A DNA stretch of 64,000 nucleotides from NCBI GenBank assembly GCA_028284385.1, contig JANQRT010000059.1, positions 62,001 to 126,000 of the forward strand, given 5' to 3'. This stretch comes from Opitutaceae bacterium. Its GTDB lineage: Bacteria; Verrucomicrobiota; Verrucomicrobiia; Opitutales; Opitutaceae. Of this stretch, positions 35,955 to 46,300 are shown one piece after another. Made by a program: the position numbers and the translations under genes. Every line of letters begins with the position of its first letter. Position 1 is the stretch's first letter. Below the pieces are notes generated by a model that made no database searches, was not told where the DNA came from, and saw only the letters and a program-made list of their open reading frames with translations.

Positions 35955-36959
35955 ATGATAGCGACCTGCGATACATTCAAGGCTCTGCAGGGAATCGAGA
36001 CCCCTGTCAGCAAAGTGCTCGAGCAGCTTTCAGCAATGTGGGAAGCTCCACTGGATGCAGGCGCGAGCAAGCCTCCGTCCGAATATCGGGCGTCGCGCAT
36101 GAATCTTATCCTGCATATCGGGCTGGACGCTTCGGTCGATGAGGCTAAAACGACGTTTCGCTCTGTCATTGATTTCTCGAGACGCTATCCTTGTCGAGTA
36201 CTCGCTCTCTGCGCTCAAGAGGAAGCGGGCGACCAGGAGGGCCAGATGGCCTGCAAGATTTACTCGGAATGCTACATCGGCAAGTCGCGCAACGAGATGA
36301 GTTGCTGCGAGGCGATCATCTTGGGCTATCCCATGAGGGATCGACAGTATCTCGAAAATCAGGTCTCCATTTTCCTCGAATCCGATTTGCCTACCTATTA
36401 CTGGCCGTATCGATTCGATTCGCCAAAAAGGCTGTCGGACTACCAGGTTTTTTTCAAAGAATCCCAGAGAATCGTCTTCGATAGCGCCAGAGAGTCGTTT
36501 TCGCCGGAGGAAATCGATTTGCCCGAGCCAGCGAAGCTGCATGACTTGTCCTATTCCCGGCTCCTGTCGATCCGCCAGTGCATAGGGCAGTTTCTCAGCG
36601 CCTTTCCCCCTGCCCGCATCGTGGATGGTCTCGAAGCGATAACGTTTCGGTCGGGTTCGCGATTCTCCGCAGAAGGACGCGCTTTGCTGAAGTGGCTGGA
36701 AGGCGACTTGTCATTATGCTATGAATACGCCAGCGTTTCGCCCAGCGCCTCATTCGAGCAAGATGCCGAAGATTCTGGAGAGGCGCCATCGCTCGAGTTT
36801 AGGTACACAAATGATAATGGGCTGAATTGTTCGCTGCATATCGATAGCAATTCCGCTCATATCAAAGCGAATATAGGTGGAGAGTCCCATTCGATGACCG
36901 CCGCTATTCGGCTGCTCGATAGCAAGGACGCCCTGGCGGAGGCTTTGTTTTTCGACTAG
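35955..36959 (+). CDS. opcA: OpcA-like glucose-6-phosphate dehydrogenase assembly protein
   Basis: OpcA proteins bind and activate G6PDH, as known from cyanobacteria and actinobacteria. The 334-residue product has the family elements RASRMNLILHI, a long central region with CEAIILGYPM and DLPTYYWPYRFDSP, and the LSYSRLLSIRQCIGQFL block. The frame is open from 35898, but that start would overlap zwf; the ATG at 35955 is 23 bases after the zwf stop. No Shine-Dalgarno is obvious. The cysteine pair in MSCCEA (about 115) is worth noting because OpcA is a redox-regulated factor in cyanobacteria. Confidence 0.82.
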   Translation: MIATCDTFKALQGIETPVSKVLEQLSAMWEAPLDAGASKPPSEYRASRMNLILHIGLDASVDEAKTTFRSVIDFSRRYPCRVLALCAQEEAGDQEGQMACKIYSECYIGKSRNEMSCCEAIILGYPMRDRQYLENQVSIFLESDLPTYYWPYRFDSPKRLSDYQVFFKESQRIVFDSARESFSPEEIDLPEPAKLHDLSYSRLLSIRQCIGQFLSAFPPARIVDGLEAITFRSGSRFSAEGRALLKWLEGDLSLCYEYASVSPSASFEQDAEDSGEAPSLEFRYTNDNGLNCSLHIDSNSAHIKANIGGESHSMTAAIRLLDSKDALAEALFFD

Positions 36960-37134
36960 TGAATTCTTGAGGAGAGTCCTGTTCGGTCGAATAGGATCTG
37001 GCCGGTTCGAGATGCCATCGCTTCCGGTTTTGCAGGGCGAGCTTTCGCGAGAGAAGACCAACGGCAAACTATCTGTTAGGATCATTTTCTTGGCGTGAGA
37101 AACACTTTTGTTTTGAAAGTAATTGTAGGCTTAA

Positions 37135-37152
37135 ATTATCTAATTTGATAAT
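37135..37152. promoter_or_regulatory. Candidate operator of the XRE-cupin regulator
   Basis: ATTATCTAATTTGATAAT is an 18-bp inverted repeat with perfect 6-bp arms (ATTATC/GATAAT). It lies in the AT-rich part of the 276-base spacer, about 84 bases ahead of the XRE-cupin start, a usual distance for an autoregulatory operator near a promoter. Confidence 0.45.
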
Positions 37153-37235
37153 ATATCCCATTTTTTTTATTGCTAAAGAAAATAAATGGCTCATTCCTGT
37201 AGGATATGAGTGAAGTGACTCTAGAGGAGGCAGTC

Positions 37236-37760
37236 ATGCCGCAATTCGATTTCAGCGTCCTGAGGGAGATTCGTAAACGCTCCGAAATGACGCTTGGCGA
37301 ATTGTCTGCCAGGAGTGGTGTATCCGTGGCCGTCATTTCCAAGTTGGAGCGAAATCAGACACAAGCCGAGGTGCAGACCCTCTTCAAACTGGGGCGCGTA
37401 TTCGGCATGAGGGCGACCGATATTCTGACGCTGGCCGAGGCTCCCTTGGCTAACAAGAAGGAGTCTGAAGTCTACCAGTCCGACGGTTTTCTCTTTCGCG
37501 CTGTTCGCTACAGTAACGCTGACTGTCTTTTAGGCGAGGCGAAGCAAGGGTCCATGATTTCCAAACCTGAAATCCATCATGACGATCACGAGATTTGCTG
37601 GATGTTGCGTGGCCAGATGAGGCTAACCCTTCCCTCCGAGTCCCATGATTTGGAAGCAGGCCAAAGCATCCAGTTCGATGCCATTCAGGAGCATTCCTAT
37701 GAAGCCCTGGAGGACTGCCAATTTCTAATTGTTCACATTCGCAAGGATAAACGATATTAA
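37236..37760 (+). CDS. XRE-family regulator with cupin sensor domain
   Basis: A 174-residue two-domain regulator. The HTH is at about 10-60 (MTLGELSARSGVSVAVISKL). The C-terminal cupin (about 105-170) carries metal-type residues in EIHHDDHEICWMLRGQM and the second cupin motif LEAGQSIQFDAIQEHSYE. Start 37236 is preferred over 37206 because GAGGAGG sits six bases upstream. It is the first gene of an operon with a GH88-like hydrolase, a TIM-barrel isomerase, an oxidoreductase and an SDR, and probably senses a sugar acid or an intermediate of that pathway. Confidence 0.85.
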   Translation: MPQFDFSVLREIRKRSEMTLGELSARSGVSVAVISKLERNQTQAEVQTLFKLGRVFGMRATDILTLAEAPLANKKESEVYQSDGFLFRAVRYSNADCLLGEAKQGSMISKPEIHHDDHEICWMLRGQMRLTLPSESHDLEAGQSIQFDAIQEHSYEALEDCQFLIVHIRKDKRY

Positions 37761-37761
37761 G

Positions 37762-39138
37762 ATGCGTATAGACATTTCCATTACTGAACAGTCGCTAGCT
37801 GCCGCCTTGAAGCGTTTCTGGGAGGTTTCCGGGCAGAAAATCGATCTCATTGCTAGCGAGTACGATCCAGGCAAAGGGTCTCCGGTTTTCACGACCAACG
37901 GAAAGTATGGCAGCCGTGGATGGACTGAATGGACGGAAGGCTTCCAGTATGGAGCGATGTTTCTCCAGTTCGACGCGACTGGCGAGGATCGCTACCTGCA
38001 GCTCGGAAAAAGCGAAACGATCGCTCGCATGGCTACCCACGTCAGTCATGTGGGCGTGCACGACCATGGCTTCAACAACTTAAGCTGCTATGGCAATTGG
38101 CTTCGATTGATTGCGGAAAAACGCTTTGACGCGCCTCAAGCGGAAAGGGATTTTTGCGAATTGGCTCTCAAAGTCTCTGGAGCGACGCAGGCCTCTCGGT
38201 GGTCGGCCACTCATGAAGGGGGTGGCTATATCTACTCTTTCAATGGCCCTCATAGTCTTTTTGTGGATACGATCCGCAGTTGCCGCATTCTTATGGTGGC
38301 CCATCGGCTTGGTCATGTTCTAATGGGTGAAAACGATTCTCCAATAAATCTGCTTGGCCGCGCTATGGAGCACATTAAATCCACTGCGAAGTACAATATT
38401 TACTATGGTGAGGGCCGGGATCGCTATGACGAATGGGGCAGGACGGCTCATGAGAGTGTTTTCAACGTAAACGATGGTCGTTATCGCTGCCCCAATGCGC
38501 AGCAAGGCTTCAGTGGTTTCACGACCTGGACGCGCGGTTTGGCTTGGGCCATGGTAGGCTTTGCTGAAGAGCTCGAATTTCTGGATACGCTGGACGAATC
38601 CGAGTTCGCTACGGCTGGAGAAAAGGAAGGGATTGTCCAGATCTGTTTAAAAGGAGCTCGAGCGACTTGCGACTGGTTCATTGAGAACACGCCTTCAGAT
38701 GGAGTTCCTTATTGGGATGGCGGGGCTCCCCATCTGCATCGTCTTGGCGAGTGGAGAAACCGGACCTCCGATCCATATAATGATTGGGAGCCTATCGACA
38801 GCTCGGCAGCGGCTATTGGAGCCCAGGGTCTATTGCGCCTAGGACGTTACCTAGGCTTGGATACGGATGATGGAAAACGCTACTGGCAAGCCGGTTTAAC
38901 CAGTCTAAAGCATTTATTGGAAGAACCGTATTTGAGCGAGGACCCAAGCCACCAAGGTCTTTTGCTCCATTCCATTTATCATCAGCCGAATGGCTGGGAT
39001 AACACTCCTGACCAGAGCAAGATACCTTGTGGCGAGTCCAGCATGTGGGGCGACTATCATATTCGTGAAGTAGCGCTTTATCTGCAGCGTATCATCAACG
39101 GGGATCCCTATTATACTTTCTTCGGCTGTCTGTCATGA
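37762..39138 (+). CDS. GH88-like unsaturated glucuronyl hydrolase
   Basis: A 458-residue protein of the GH88/GH105 (alpha/alpha)6-barrel type, which removes unsaturated uronic acids left by polysaccharide lyases. Key blocks are WTEWTEGFQYGAMFLQFDATG (core WTEGFQYG, about 57-64), GVHDHGFNN (Asp101), SLFVDTIRSC (Asp169), FTTWTRGLAWAMVGFAEE and DSSAAAIGAQGLLRLG. Asp101 and Asp169 fit the two acidic catalytic positions of UGL (Asp88, Asp149 in Bacillus GL1), which I infer by pattern only. There is no signal peptide, so it acts in the cytoplasm on imported unsaturated oligosaccharides. The start follows the regulator stop by one base. Confidence 0.85.
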   Translation: MRIDISITEQSLAAALKRFWEVSGQKIDLIASEYDPGKGSPVFTTNGKYGSRGWTEWTEGFQYGAMFLQFDATGEDRYLQLGKSETIARMATHVSHVGVHDHGFNNLSCYGNWLRLIAEKRFDAPQAERDFCELALKVSGATQASRWSATHEGGGYIYSFNGPHSLFVDTIRSCRILMVAHRLGHVLMGENDSPINLLGRAMEHIKSTAKYNIYYGEGRDRYDEWGRTAHESVFNVNDGRYRCPNAQQGFSGFTTWTRGLAWAMVGFAEELEFLDTLDESEFATAGEKEGIVQICLKGARATCDWFIENTPSDGVPYWDGGAPHLHRLGEWRNRTSDPYNDWEPIDSSAAAIGAQGLLRLGRYLGLDTDDGKRYWQAGLTSLKHLLEEPYLSEDPSHQGLLLHSIYHQPNGWDNTPDQSKIPCGESSMWGDYHIREVALYLQRIINGDPYYTFFGCLS

Positions 39139-39971
39139 CTCAGGCTATTCCAGTACAAGACTTATCTAGGTTATGTATCCATACGATAACGACTAAACCT
39201 TGGTCGATTGAAGAGGCGGTTGATCGCTACGCGGAGGCCGGGGTAAAAGGAATTACCGTTTGGCGAGATGCGATTGAGGGGAGAAATGCAAGCGAGATGG
39301 GCGGCCGCATACGAAATAGTGGATTGGATGTCGTTTCTCTATGTCGTGGAGGCTTTTTCCCATCAGCTAACCAACAGAACCGCTTGAAAGCCATTGACGA
39401 CAATCGACAGGCCATCGAATTAGCTCATTCGCTAGGGGCTCCGCTGATAGTTCTCGTTTGCGGAGCGGATTCTACCCAACCGCTTGGAGAGTCGCGAAAA
39501 CAGATTCGCGAGGGAATTGAGACTGTCCTGCCGGAGGCGGAGGCGGCTGGCGTGAAGTTGGGAATCGAACCGCTTCATCCCATGTATGCGGATACGCGTT
39601 CTGCGGTGAATACGCTCAGGCAGGCTAATGATCTGTGTCAGGCGATTGATTCCGAGTGGGTGGGCGTTGCCTTGGACGTTTACCATCTATGGTGGGATCC
39701 TGACTTGGAGGCGGAAACTAGCCGCTGTGGAGATATGGGCAAACTGTTTGCCTTCCATGTGTGCGACTGGCGAGTGCCGACTGAAGATATGCTGCTCGAT
39801 CGCGGTTTGATGGGCGAGGGTTGCATTCCCGTCAGAAAAATACGCGGCTGGGTCGAGGAATCAGGATTTTCTGGATACAATGAAGTGGAGATTTTCTCCA
39901 ACCGTTTTTGGGAAATGGATCAAGCCGTTTTCCTGGATCGAATCGTCAAGGCCTATCAGGAAAACGTTTAA
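39135..39971 (+). CDS. Sugar phosphate isomerase/epimerase (TIM barrel)
   Basis: A 278-residue protein of the AP endonuclease 2/xylose-isomerase-like fold. The metal ligands expected in this family are visible in LGIEPLHP (Glu), VALDVYHLWWD (Asp and His), FHVCDWR (His, Asp) and YNEVEIFS (Glu). Such enzymes isomerise or epimerise sugars, keto-sugars or inositol derivatives. It overlaps the GH88-like gene by four bases (ATGA) and is followed by a Gfo/Idh/MocA oxidoreductase, a combination common in sugar-acid catabolism. The exact substrate cannot be read. Confidence 0.85.
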   Translation: MTQAIPVQDLSRLCIHTITTKPWSIEEAVDRYAEAGVKGITVWRDAIEGRNASEMGGRIRNSGLDVVSLCRGGFFPSANQQNRLKAIDDNRQAIELAHSLGAPLIVLVCGADSTQPLGESRKQIREGIETVLPEAEAAGVKLGIEPLHPMYADTRSAVNTLRQANDLCQAIDSEWVGVALDVYHLWWDPDLEAETSRCGDMGKLFAFHVCDWRVPTEDMLLDRGLMGEGCIPVRKIRGWVEESGFSGYNEVEIFSNRFWEMDQAVFLDRIVKAYQENV

Positions 39972-39995
39972 ATAGAAGCTTAAGGAAAGAGGATC

Positions 39996-41153
39996 ATGAA
40001 AGAACATCGCGTAGGCATTATTATGAATGGAGTGACCGGTCGTATGGGAACGAATCAGCATCTCATGAGATCGATCGTCGCCATAAGAGAACAGGGTGGG
40101 GTCAAGGTAAGTCCGACGGAGACGATTATGCCTGATCCAATCATGGTGGGTCGCAACGAGGTTAAGTTAAAGAAGCTCGCTGGAGTGTCAGGTATTGAAA
40201 AATGGACGACGAATCTCGATTCGGCTCTTTCCGACTCCAGCTACGAAGTCTATTTCGATGCCCAAAGCACCTTGCGACGTGCTGACGCTGTTAAGGCGGC
40301 AGCCACCGCGGGGAAGCACGTCTATTGCGAGAAGCCAACGGCTGTAGACACCGCGACGGCATTCGAGCTTTACCAGTTCTGTGTCGACAAAGGCGTTAAA
40401 AATGGAGTGGTGCAAGACAAGCTGTGGCTCCCCGGACTAGTGAAATTGGGTAGAGCGATTGAAAACGGATTTCTGGGCAGGATATTTTCCGTGACGGGGG
40501 ATTTTGGATACTGGGTTTTCGAGGGCCACACCGTTCCGGCCCAGCGACCTTCCTGGAATTATCGTAAAGAAGATGGCGGTGGCATGATTATCGATATGCT
40601 GTGCCATTGGCGCTACGTCTTGGACAATCTCTTTGGTCCGGTTCGTAGTGTGAATTGCAGAGGCGCGACGCATATCAAGGAGCGGGTAGACGAGGAAGGG
40701 AAGCCCTACAAATGCACGGCCGATGACGCTGCCTATGCAATGTTCGAAATTGATGGACCGGATGGCGAGGTCGTCGTGAACTTCAATTCCTCCTGGTCGA
40801 CTCGGGTGCGGCGCGACGATTTGCTCACGCTTCACGTTGACGGAGAGAAAGGTTCTGCGGTTGCCGGATTGAGGGACTGCGTGATTCAGCACTATAGCAA
40901 CACGCCTAAGCCAGTGTGGAATCCCGATATCGATCAGCCGATTAATTTCTACGACGATTGGTCAAACGTTCCTGATCAGGAAGTTTACGACAACGCTTTC
41001 AAAGTCCAGTGGGAGCTCTTCTTGAAGCATGTCGTTTTGGATACGCCTTTCAGGTGGAGCTTGCTTGAGGGAGCCAAGGGCGTTCAACTTGCCGAACTGG
41101 GTATCCAGAGCTGGAATACTAGAAAATGGGTTGACGTTGAGGATTTGACATGA
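39996..41153 (+). CDS. Gfo/Idh/MocA-family oxidoreductase
   Basis: A 385-residue NAD(P)-dependent dehydrogenase. The N-terminal Rossmann part (about 5-140) includes VGIIMNGVTGRMG in place of the usual GxGxxG and the family motif HVYCEKPTAVD with the catalytic lysine. The C-terminal beta-sheet domain contains GGGMIIDMLCHWRYVLDNLFG, here cited as MIIDMLCHWRYVLD. AAGGAAAGAGG precedes the ATG. It sits between a TIM-barrel isomerase and an SDR with which it overlaps by four bases. The substrate is probably a hexose or uronate derivative. Confidence 0.85.
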   Translation: MKEHRVGIIMNGVTGRMGTNQHLMRSIVAIREQGGVKVSPTETIMPDPIMVGRNEVKLKKLAGVSGIEKWTTNLDSALSDSSYEVYFDAQSTLRRADAVKAAATAGKHVYCEKPTAVDTATAFELYQFCVDKGVKNGVVQDKLWLPGLVKLGRAIENGFLGRIFSVTGDFGYWVFEGHTVPAQRPSWNYRKEDGGGMIIDMLCHWRYVLDNLFGPVRSVNCRGATHIKERVDEEGKPYKCTADDAAYAMFEIDGPDGEVVVNFNSSWSTRVRRDDLLTLHVDGEKGSAVAGLRDCVIQHYSNTPKPVWNPDIDQPINFYDDWSNVPDQEVYDNAFKVQWELFLKHVVLDTPFRWSLLEGAKGVQLAELGIQSWNTRKWVDVEDLT

Positions 41154-41929
41154 CTAAGAAAAGAGTGGCTCTAGTGACTGGCGGGAGCAGGGGCATTGGA
41201 TTCGGAATTGCCGATGCTCTAGCTTCGGAAGGATGGAATCTTGTTATCAATGGAATGCGCGACGAGGCATCCATTTCCGAATCCATCGACAGTCTAAAAG
41301 AACATGGAATCGAAGTCCGATACGCTCAGGGAGACATAGGAACCCAGGAAGGGAGGAGCGCCATCTTCGATACCGCTAGGGAGTTTGCGGAAGGCGCTAT
41401 CAATCTCCTAGTGAATAACGCTGGCGTCGCTCCAAAACAGAGACTCGATATTCTGGATACGACTGAGGAGAGTTTCGATTTCGTTCTGGATACGAATCTC
41501 AAGGGAGGCTTCTTTCTGACTCAGATGGTGGCCAATGGCATGATCTCCGCCAAATTCGAGGATGATTCATTTTTCGCGGCTATCGTAAATGTCACTTCGA
41601 TTTCCTCAACTGTAGCCAGTATCAATCGTGGCGAATATTGTATTGCCAAAGCCGGATTGTCGATGGTTACGCAGCTTTTCGCAGTCCGTCTTGGCGAGGT
41701 TGGAATTCCGGTTTATGAAGTTCGTCCTGGAGTGACCATGACGGACATGACGGCTGGTGTATCCGAAAAATATGACAAACTGATCGAAGAGGGGCTTTGC
41801 GTTCAGCCGAGATGGGGCTATCCTAAGGATATCGGCAAGGCGGTGGCCAGTCTGGCTAGAGGCGATTTCCCTTACTCCACGGGACAGGTGGTGATGGTCG
41901 ACGGAGGGCTAACCTTGCCTCGTCTCTGA
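41150..41929 (+). CDS. SDR-family oxidoreductase, 3-oxoacyl-reductase-like
   Basis: A 259-residue classical SDR. The NAD(P) motif is VTGGSRGIGFGIA (9-21), NNAGVAP follows, the catalytic Ser is in NVTSISS, and Tyr/Lys are in YCIAKAG. It ends with STGQVVMVDGGLTLPRL. In this operon it is more likely a sugar-acid or DEH-type reductase than a fatty acid enzyme, though the sequence alone does not decide. It is the last gene of the XRE-GH88 operon and converges on the LacI gene, six bases away. Confidence 0.88.
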   Translation: MTKKRVALVTGGSRGIGFGIADALASEGWNLVINGMRDEASISESIDSLKEHGIEVRYAQGDIGTQEGRSAIFDTAREFAEGAINLLVNNAGVAPKQRLDILDTTEESFDFVLDTNLKGGFFLTQMVANGMISAKFEDDSFFAAIVNVTSISSTVASINRGEYCIAKAGLSMVTQLFAVRLGEVGIPVYEVRPGVTMTDMTAGVSEKYDKLIEEGLCVQPRWGYPKDIGKAVASLARGDFPYSTGQVVMVDGGLTLPRL

Positions 41930-41935
41930 AGGTTT

Positions 41936-43009
41936 TCAGGCTCGTTTTTTGGCCGCCTTTGCCAGGCAGGGCCCACTCGATTCTCGTTCAACCAGAATGG
42001 AGGGGATGGTCACGTCGAGCAGCGCTTTCACCCCGCCGTTGATAGAATCAAGTAGAATTCGAGCCGCCTCGGCTCCCATATCTTCCGGATGAGCAGCGGC
42101 GCTTGTAATCGTAGGGTGTTCTTCCACGCACACGTTGGTCATATCGAATGCGGCTATGCTGACATCCTGACCGACTCGAAAGCCTTTTTGAAACAGACAA
42201 TTGATCGCTCCTCGCGCCATAAGGCCATTCAGGCATATCCAAGCGGTGGGAAGTTTGCCTTTGGCCGATTCGATGATTTCCATGGCGCAGTCGTAGCCCT
42301 CCTTCCGATCGGCTCCTTTGGTCTTTTTCGAAAATCGATCCTCCAACTCCAAATCTCGAATACGTAGAGCGTTCCTCACTCCCAGACTTCTATCATCATA
42401 TCGTCCCATTGTGGCGTTTCCGCCCAGCCAGGCGAAATTCCGGTGTCCAAGCTCGTAAAGATGCCCGACCAGCTTTTCTGCCGATTCGCTCTCGTTAGAA
42501 AGGACGGAATGGCAATGTCCTGTGGCTCTTGCCGAAATGTAGACGATTGGTCGTTCGAGTTTTTTGACGCTGTCCAGAAAAGGCGGCTGCACCTCGCCCA
42601 TGATCGCTATGCCGCGAACCGATTCCGGAATAGCTCCCGGCGTTGTCAGGCTTTGCCCATCGATATCGTCTTCTGAGCCGAGAAAGATCGTCTTGATTCG
42701 CATCTCCTTCAAGTGGTCGTGCAATCCTTGATGCACGTGGCTGAAGAAATTGCTCTTGTTTGCCAGTTTGAGAGGGGATCGCAAGATGTATCCAATGTTT
42801 GTAGACGAGTTAGCATCTGTGGCCGTGTCCAATCTCATTCCTCGAGGAGAATACCCATGCTGAGTAGCGTAATCCCAGATACGCTGATAGGCCTTTTCAG
42901 ACATGCCCTTTTTTCGTCCGTTTAGGGCCATGGAAATGAGAGCCTGGGAGTAGCCTAGCTCTCTGGCTATCTGGGCCTGGGATATGCGTTTTGAGGAGGA
43001 ATCGGACAT
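41936..43009 (-). CDS. LacI-family transcriptional regulator
   Basis: A 357-residue repressor. The HTH is at about 8-35 (QAQIARELGYSQALISMAL) with the hinge element LNGRKKGMSEKAYQRI. The periplasmic-binding-protein-like sensor domain follows (about 68-345), with HRNFAWLGGN and VSIAAFDMTNVCVEEHPTIT. The HTH carries an alanine-leucine-isoleucine stretch in place of the more usual TVSRVLN, so its operator may differ from common LacI sites. It is divergent from the TonB receptor across a 337-base AT-rich spacer holding three copies of a palindrome related to CTTATATTTATAAG. Confidence 0.92.
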   Translation of the reverse strand: MSDSSSKRISQAQIARELGYSQALISMALNGRKKGMSEKAYQRIWDYATQHGYSPRGMRLDTATDANSSTNIGYILRSPLKLANKSNFFSHVHQGLHDHLKEMRIKTIFLGSEDDIDGQSLTTPGAIPESVRGIAIMGEVQPPFLDSVKKLERPIVYISARATGHCHSVLSNESESAEKLVGHLYELGHRNFAWLGGNATMGRYDDRSLGVRNALRIRDLELEDRFSKKTKGADRKEGYDCAMEIIESAKGKLPTAWICLNGLMARGAINCLFQKGFRVGQDVSIAAFDMTNVCVEEHPTITSAAAHPEDMGAEAARILLDSINGGVKALLDVTIPSILVERESSGPCLAKAAKKRA

Positions 43010-43050
43010 CTCAAGATGGTCAATTTCTGGAAGATTTACTTATAGAATCA

Positions 43051-43064
43051 ATTATAGTTATAAA
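43051..43064 (+). promoter_or_regulatory. Operator-like palindrome, copy 1
   Basis: ATTATAGTTATAAA, three mismatches to CTTATATTTATAAG. It is the closest copy to the LacI-type gene (42 bases from its start codon). Confidence 0.4.
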
Positions 43065-43082
43065 TCAAGTCGGAATCCTAAA

Positions 43083-43096
43083 CTTGTAAATATAAG
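43083..43096 (-). promoter_or_regulatory. Operator-like palindrome, copy 2
   Basis: Read on the minus strand this is CTTATATTTACAAG, one mismatch to CTTATATTTATAAG. It lies mid-way in the LacI side of the divergent spacer. Confidence 0.5.
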
Positions 43097-43200
43097 TGAT
43101 AAATCATTGTTTTGTAAGGTAAAAATAATTAATAACCCTTAATATGAACCTAAATTGGATGATTATTTTGCATTATCTTTAAAAATTGCGCTTGCCAAAG

Positions 43201-43214
43201 ATTATATTTATAAG
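43201..43214 (+). promoter_or_regulatory. Operator-like palindrome, copy 3
   Basis: ATTATATTTATAAG, one mismatch to CTTATATTTATAAG, 133 bases ahead of the TonB receptor start and overlapping its likely promoter. Confidence 0.5.
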
Positions 43215-43346
43215 TTCTCTAAGTTCATTACCCCTCAATGTGTAATCACCCCGTAACATTACTTGATCGAATCGGCCGCTAATCGCTTTGGGCGCTTCGG
43301 CTGATTTTTCGAACTATCATCCTAGCAAACTCAAACAAAAATAAAG

Positions 43347-46300
43347 ATGCATGCTTCACCATCGCATTCATTTCGACATTTCCTCGCCCCTCGAACGCCC
43401 TTTTCGCTAGTGGCAGGGGCGTTTGTTTTTCTGCTTTCCCAATCCGCTTCGCTGCTGGGGCAGGACGCCGTGGGAGAGAATATCGTGACATTGTCTCCTT
43501 TTGTTGTGGACGCCTCTGGGGACGAAGGCTACCGAGCTACGAATTCCACTTCGGGAACAAGCCTGAATACGCGGATAAAGGATCTGCCGATGTCGATTGA
43601 AGTCATCAATCAGGATTTTCTGGAAGACACGGGAGCAACTAATTTCGAGGAAGCGCTGGCCTATTCTTCAGGCGTTTTTCTCGACGATTTCACTTCCTCT
43701 GACGGCATAGGTCGTGACGGAACGAATACGCCCGGGGCCAACGTTTCCGACAGCGCTGACCGTTCCCCTTCTTCTCGAGGTGGTGTAGGCGGTCGTTTTG
43801 ACAACGTGACGATTATTCGCGGCTTTAACGTTCCCTTCCAGAACCGAGACGGCTTTCGCTATGGAGGTCTGATCGCTCAGTATGGAACGATTCTCGGCGG
43901 GATTATCGATACTTCGAATGTCGAACGCATGGAGGTCGTACGCGGACCCAATTCTCTGCTCTATGGCATTGGCGTTTTATCAGGTATCGTGAATGTCATC
44001 CCCAAAAAACCGCTCTCCGCTCAAGCTCAGTCCGCTTCTATCGGATTTGGCAGCGATGGTTATCTGAGAGGGACTTGGGATGTGACGGGTCCTATCAGCG
44101 ACGATTTTCTGGGAGGTGAACTCAACTATCGTGTTGCTGGCGCTTTCGAGGAACGAGACAGTTGGACGGATTTCAGAGGCAAGGAGCTGGAATACTTTGT
44201 CGGACAGCTTCAGTATCGTAGTGAAAAGCTGAATATTCTCCTCGAAGGCCAGTATGCGGATCAGAAGGAAAAGGGAATCGGAGCTCAGCACATTCATGAC
44301 AATTTGAACGCCGCCATTGATCAAAATTTCCGTAACGAATTCGGCGAGCAGTTCAATTGGACGAAAAGCCTGGGAGGGTTACCAGAATCCTACCGTGTCA
44401 CAGGACCGGATACGTATCATTTTCGTCGTGAGAACAATTTTATGGCGAACGTGGATTTCACGCCGATTGATAATCTCACGATATCCGCTGGCATGTTTCT
44501 AACCGATGCGGTGGAAGAGGAGTTCAACGTCAATATTTCGACCTTAACGAATCTTGAACGAGCCTTTGATCTCAAGGGAGTGCTGATTCAGCGTCCCAAC
44601 GATCCGAATACGGAAAATCCACAAGCCATTCTAGATTGGATCGATGAAAACGTGACCATATCGCCTTTCCAAGGCGAAGTGGACCCGGATGATCGACGCA
44701 ATTTGACCGATTACCGTTTCGTTCGCTACTGGTGGGATAAGGATCCGGAGACCACTTCCTCCGAACAGTACCGGTTGCGGGCGGTTTATAATTTCGAGAC
44801 GAATTTCTTTGGAGAGTCGAATGCTCGCCACACGATCCTTGTGGGTCGACATGACATCAAGGATGAAGCCGACTTCACCCTTGGCAACGAACGGATCAGT
44901 TGGCAGTTCGCAAGCAAAGGCGAGCTAGCGGATGACGACCCGTTTCTAGCTAGAAATATCAACGACCACACCCCCATTCGTTATAACGGGGAACCTTTGG
45001 GACAGCCTGGCAGAGAGTATCGCAATGTCGAGGTGTGGTTTACGGGTCACTACGGCTTATATCAAGGTCAGTTCTTAGGCGATAAGCTTGGTGTCATTGC
45101 TGGAGTAAGACACGATCGTTACCATTCACGTGACCGGCTTTACGATCGGTTCGACGAAATAGCTGAGTTTGGACCTGACTATGATGGTCCCGCGTTGGAG
45201 TTGGCCCCGGCCAGTGGTGTAGTGGTAAATCCTGACAACAATACATTCGGTTTCTTCCCGCTGCCGGAGGGGGTGAGTGAATATCTCCCTAACGCTGATG
45301 AAGCGGAGACTGAAACGACCAAGACTATCGCTGTTAACTACAAACTACGTGACGATCTCACCATCTACGCTTTGCGGGCGGAAGGGCTAACGCCAAACAC
45401 GGGGGCTCGCGACGGCAATTTGGAAGGCCTCCAATCCGAGAAAAGCACCAGCGAGGAAATCGGAATTAAGTTCGACCTCATGCAGGGGAAGCTATCAGGC
45501 ACGCTTTCCACCTATCGTATAGAGCGGGAGAACGCCTTATGGAATTTCGAGGCCGCGCCAGCGCCAGCAAGATGGGTGGGCGGTATAACGGATCCAGTCA
45601 ATGAAGCGGATTTCGATACCGGATTCGATCCGGCCCTTGTTGCCGATGGGGTTCCGCTCTCCTATGGAATGGATCGTTTCTATTTCGAAGAGGAGGGAGT
45701 AGAATTAAACAAGATACTTACTTTCGTCCGTAACGATCAGGGTGAAATCATCGGTCGAGAATTCGCCTTCCCTGACGGATTGCTAGGTATTGAAGGACAA
45801 AAATCGGATACGACTAATCCGCGAAATGTGGTGTACCTGGATTACGAAAAGCTGGATTTGCCCGCCATTGACAAAGATGGCAACGAAACGGGTCAAACCT
45901 GGCGCTACTACCTCGAACAAGCCTTTGCTGATCGCAGTCGTAGCGAAGCGGACTTTAGGGATCAGGCAGGTCCTGATAATTTCGATCCTATGTTTTACGG
46001 CCGCACGCGGGGCACGGCATTGGGCAACAATCCAAGCCTGGACAACAGTACTGGGGCTAACGTTACCTATACGGACGAAGCAACTGGTTATGATCTCCAG
46101 CTAATCTACTCGGCTACCGATAATTGGCAATTGATTTTCAACTACGCTCATACGGAACGTGAAGCGACTGGTTCTTTCAATCTAGTCGACGCCGTCGATC
46201 CCGACATGGGAGCGAATTTCGGAACTGAGTATGACGTTTGGGTGCGAACCTTTGGCCGTGAGGCCTTTGGTCTCGAAGAGTCGGATACGAATGGGGATGG

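Larger units (their letters stand above)
43010..43346. promoter_or_regulatory. Divergent lacI/TonB-receptor regulatory region
   Basis: A 337-base AT-rich spacer with no gene. It contains three copies of a 14-bp near-palindrome at 43051-43064, 43083-43096 and 43201-43214. The last overlaps a possible -10 region, with TTGCGC 17 bases ahead of TATAAG (43209-43214); this promoter call is weak. The last 80 bases before the receptor are less AT-rich and are probably mRNA leader. Confidence 0.55.
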
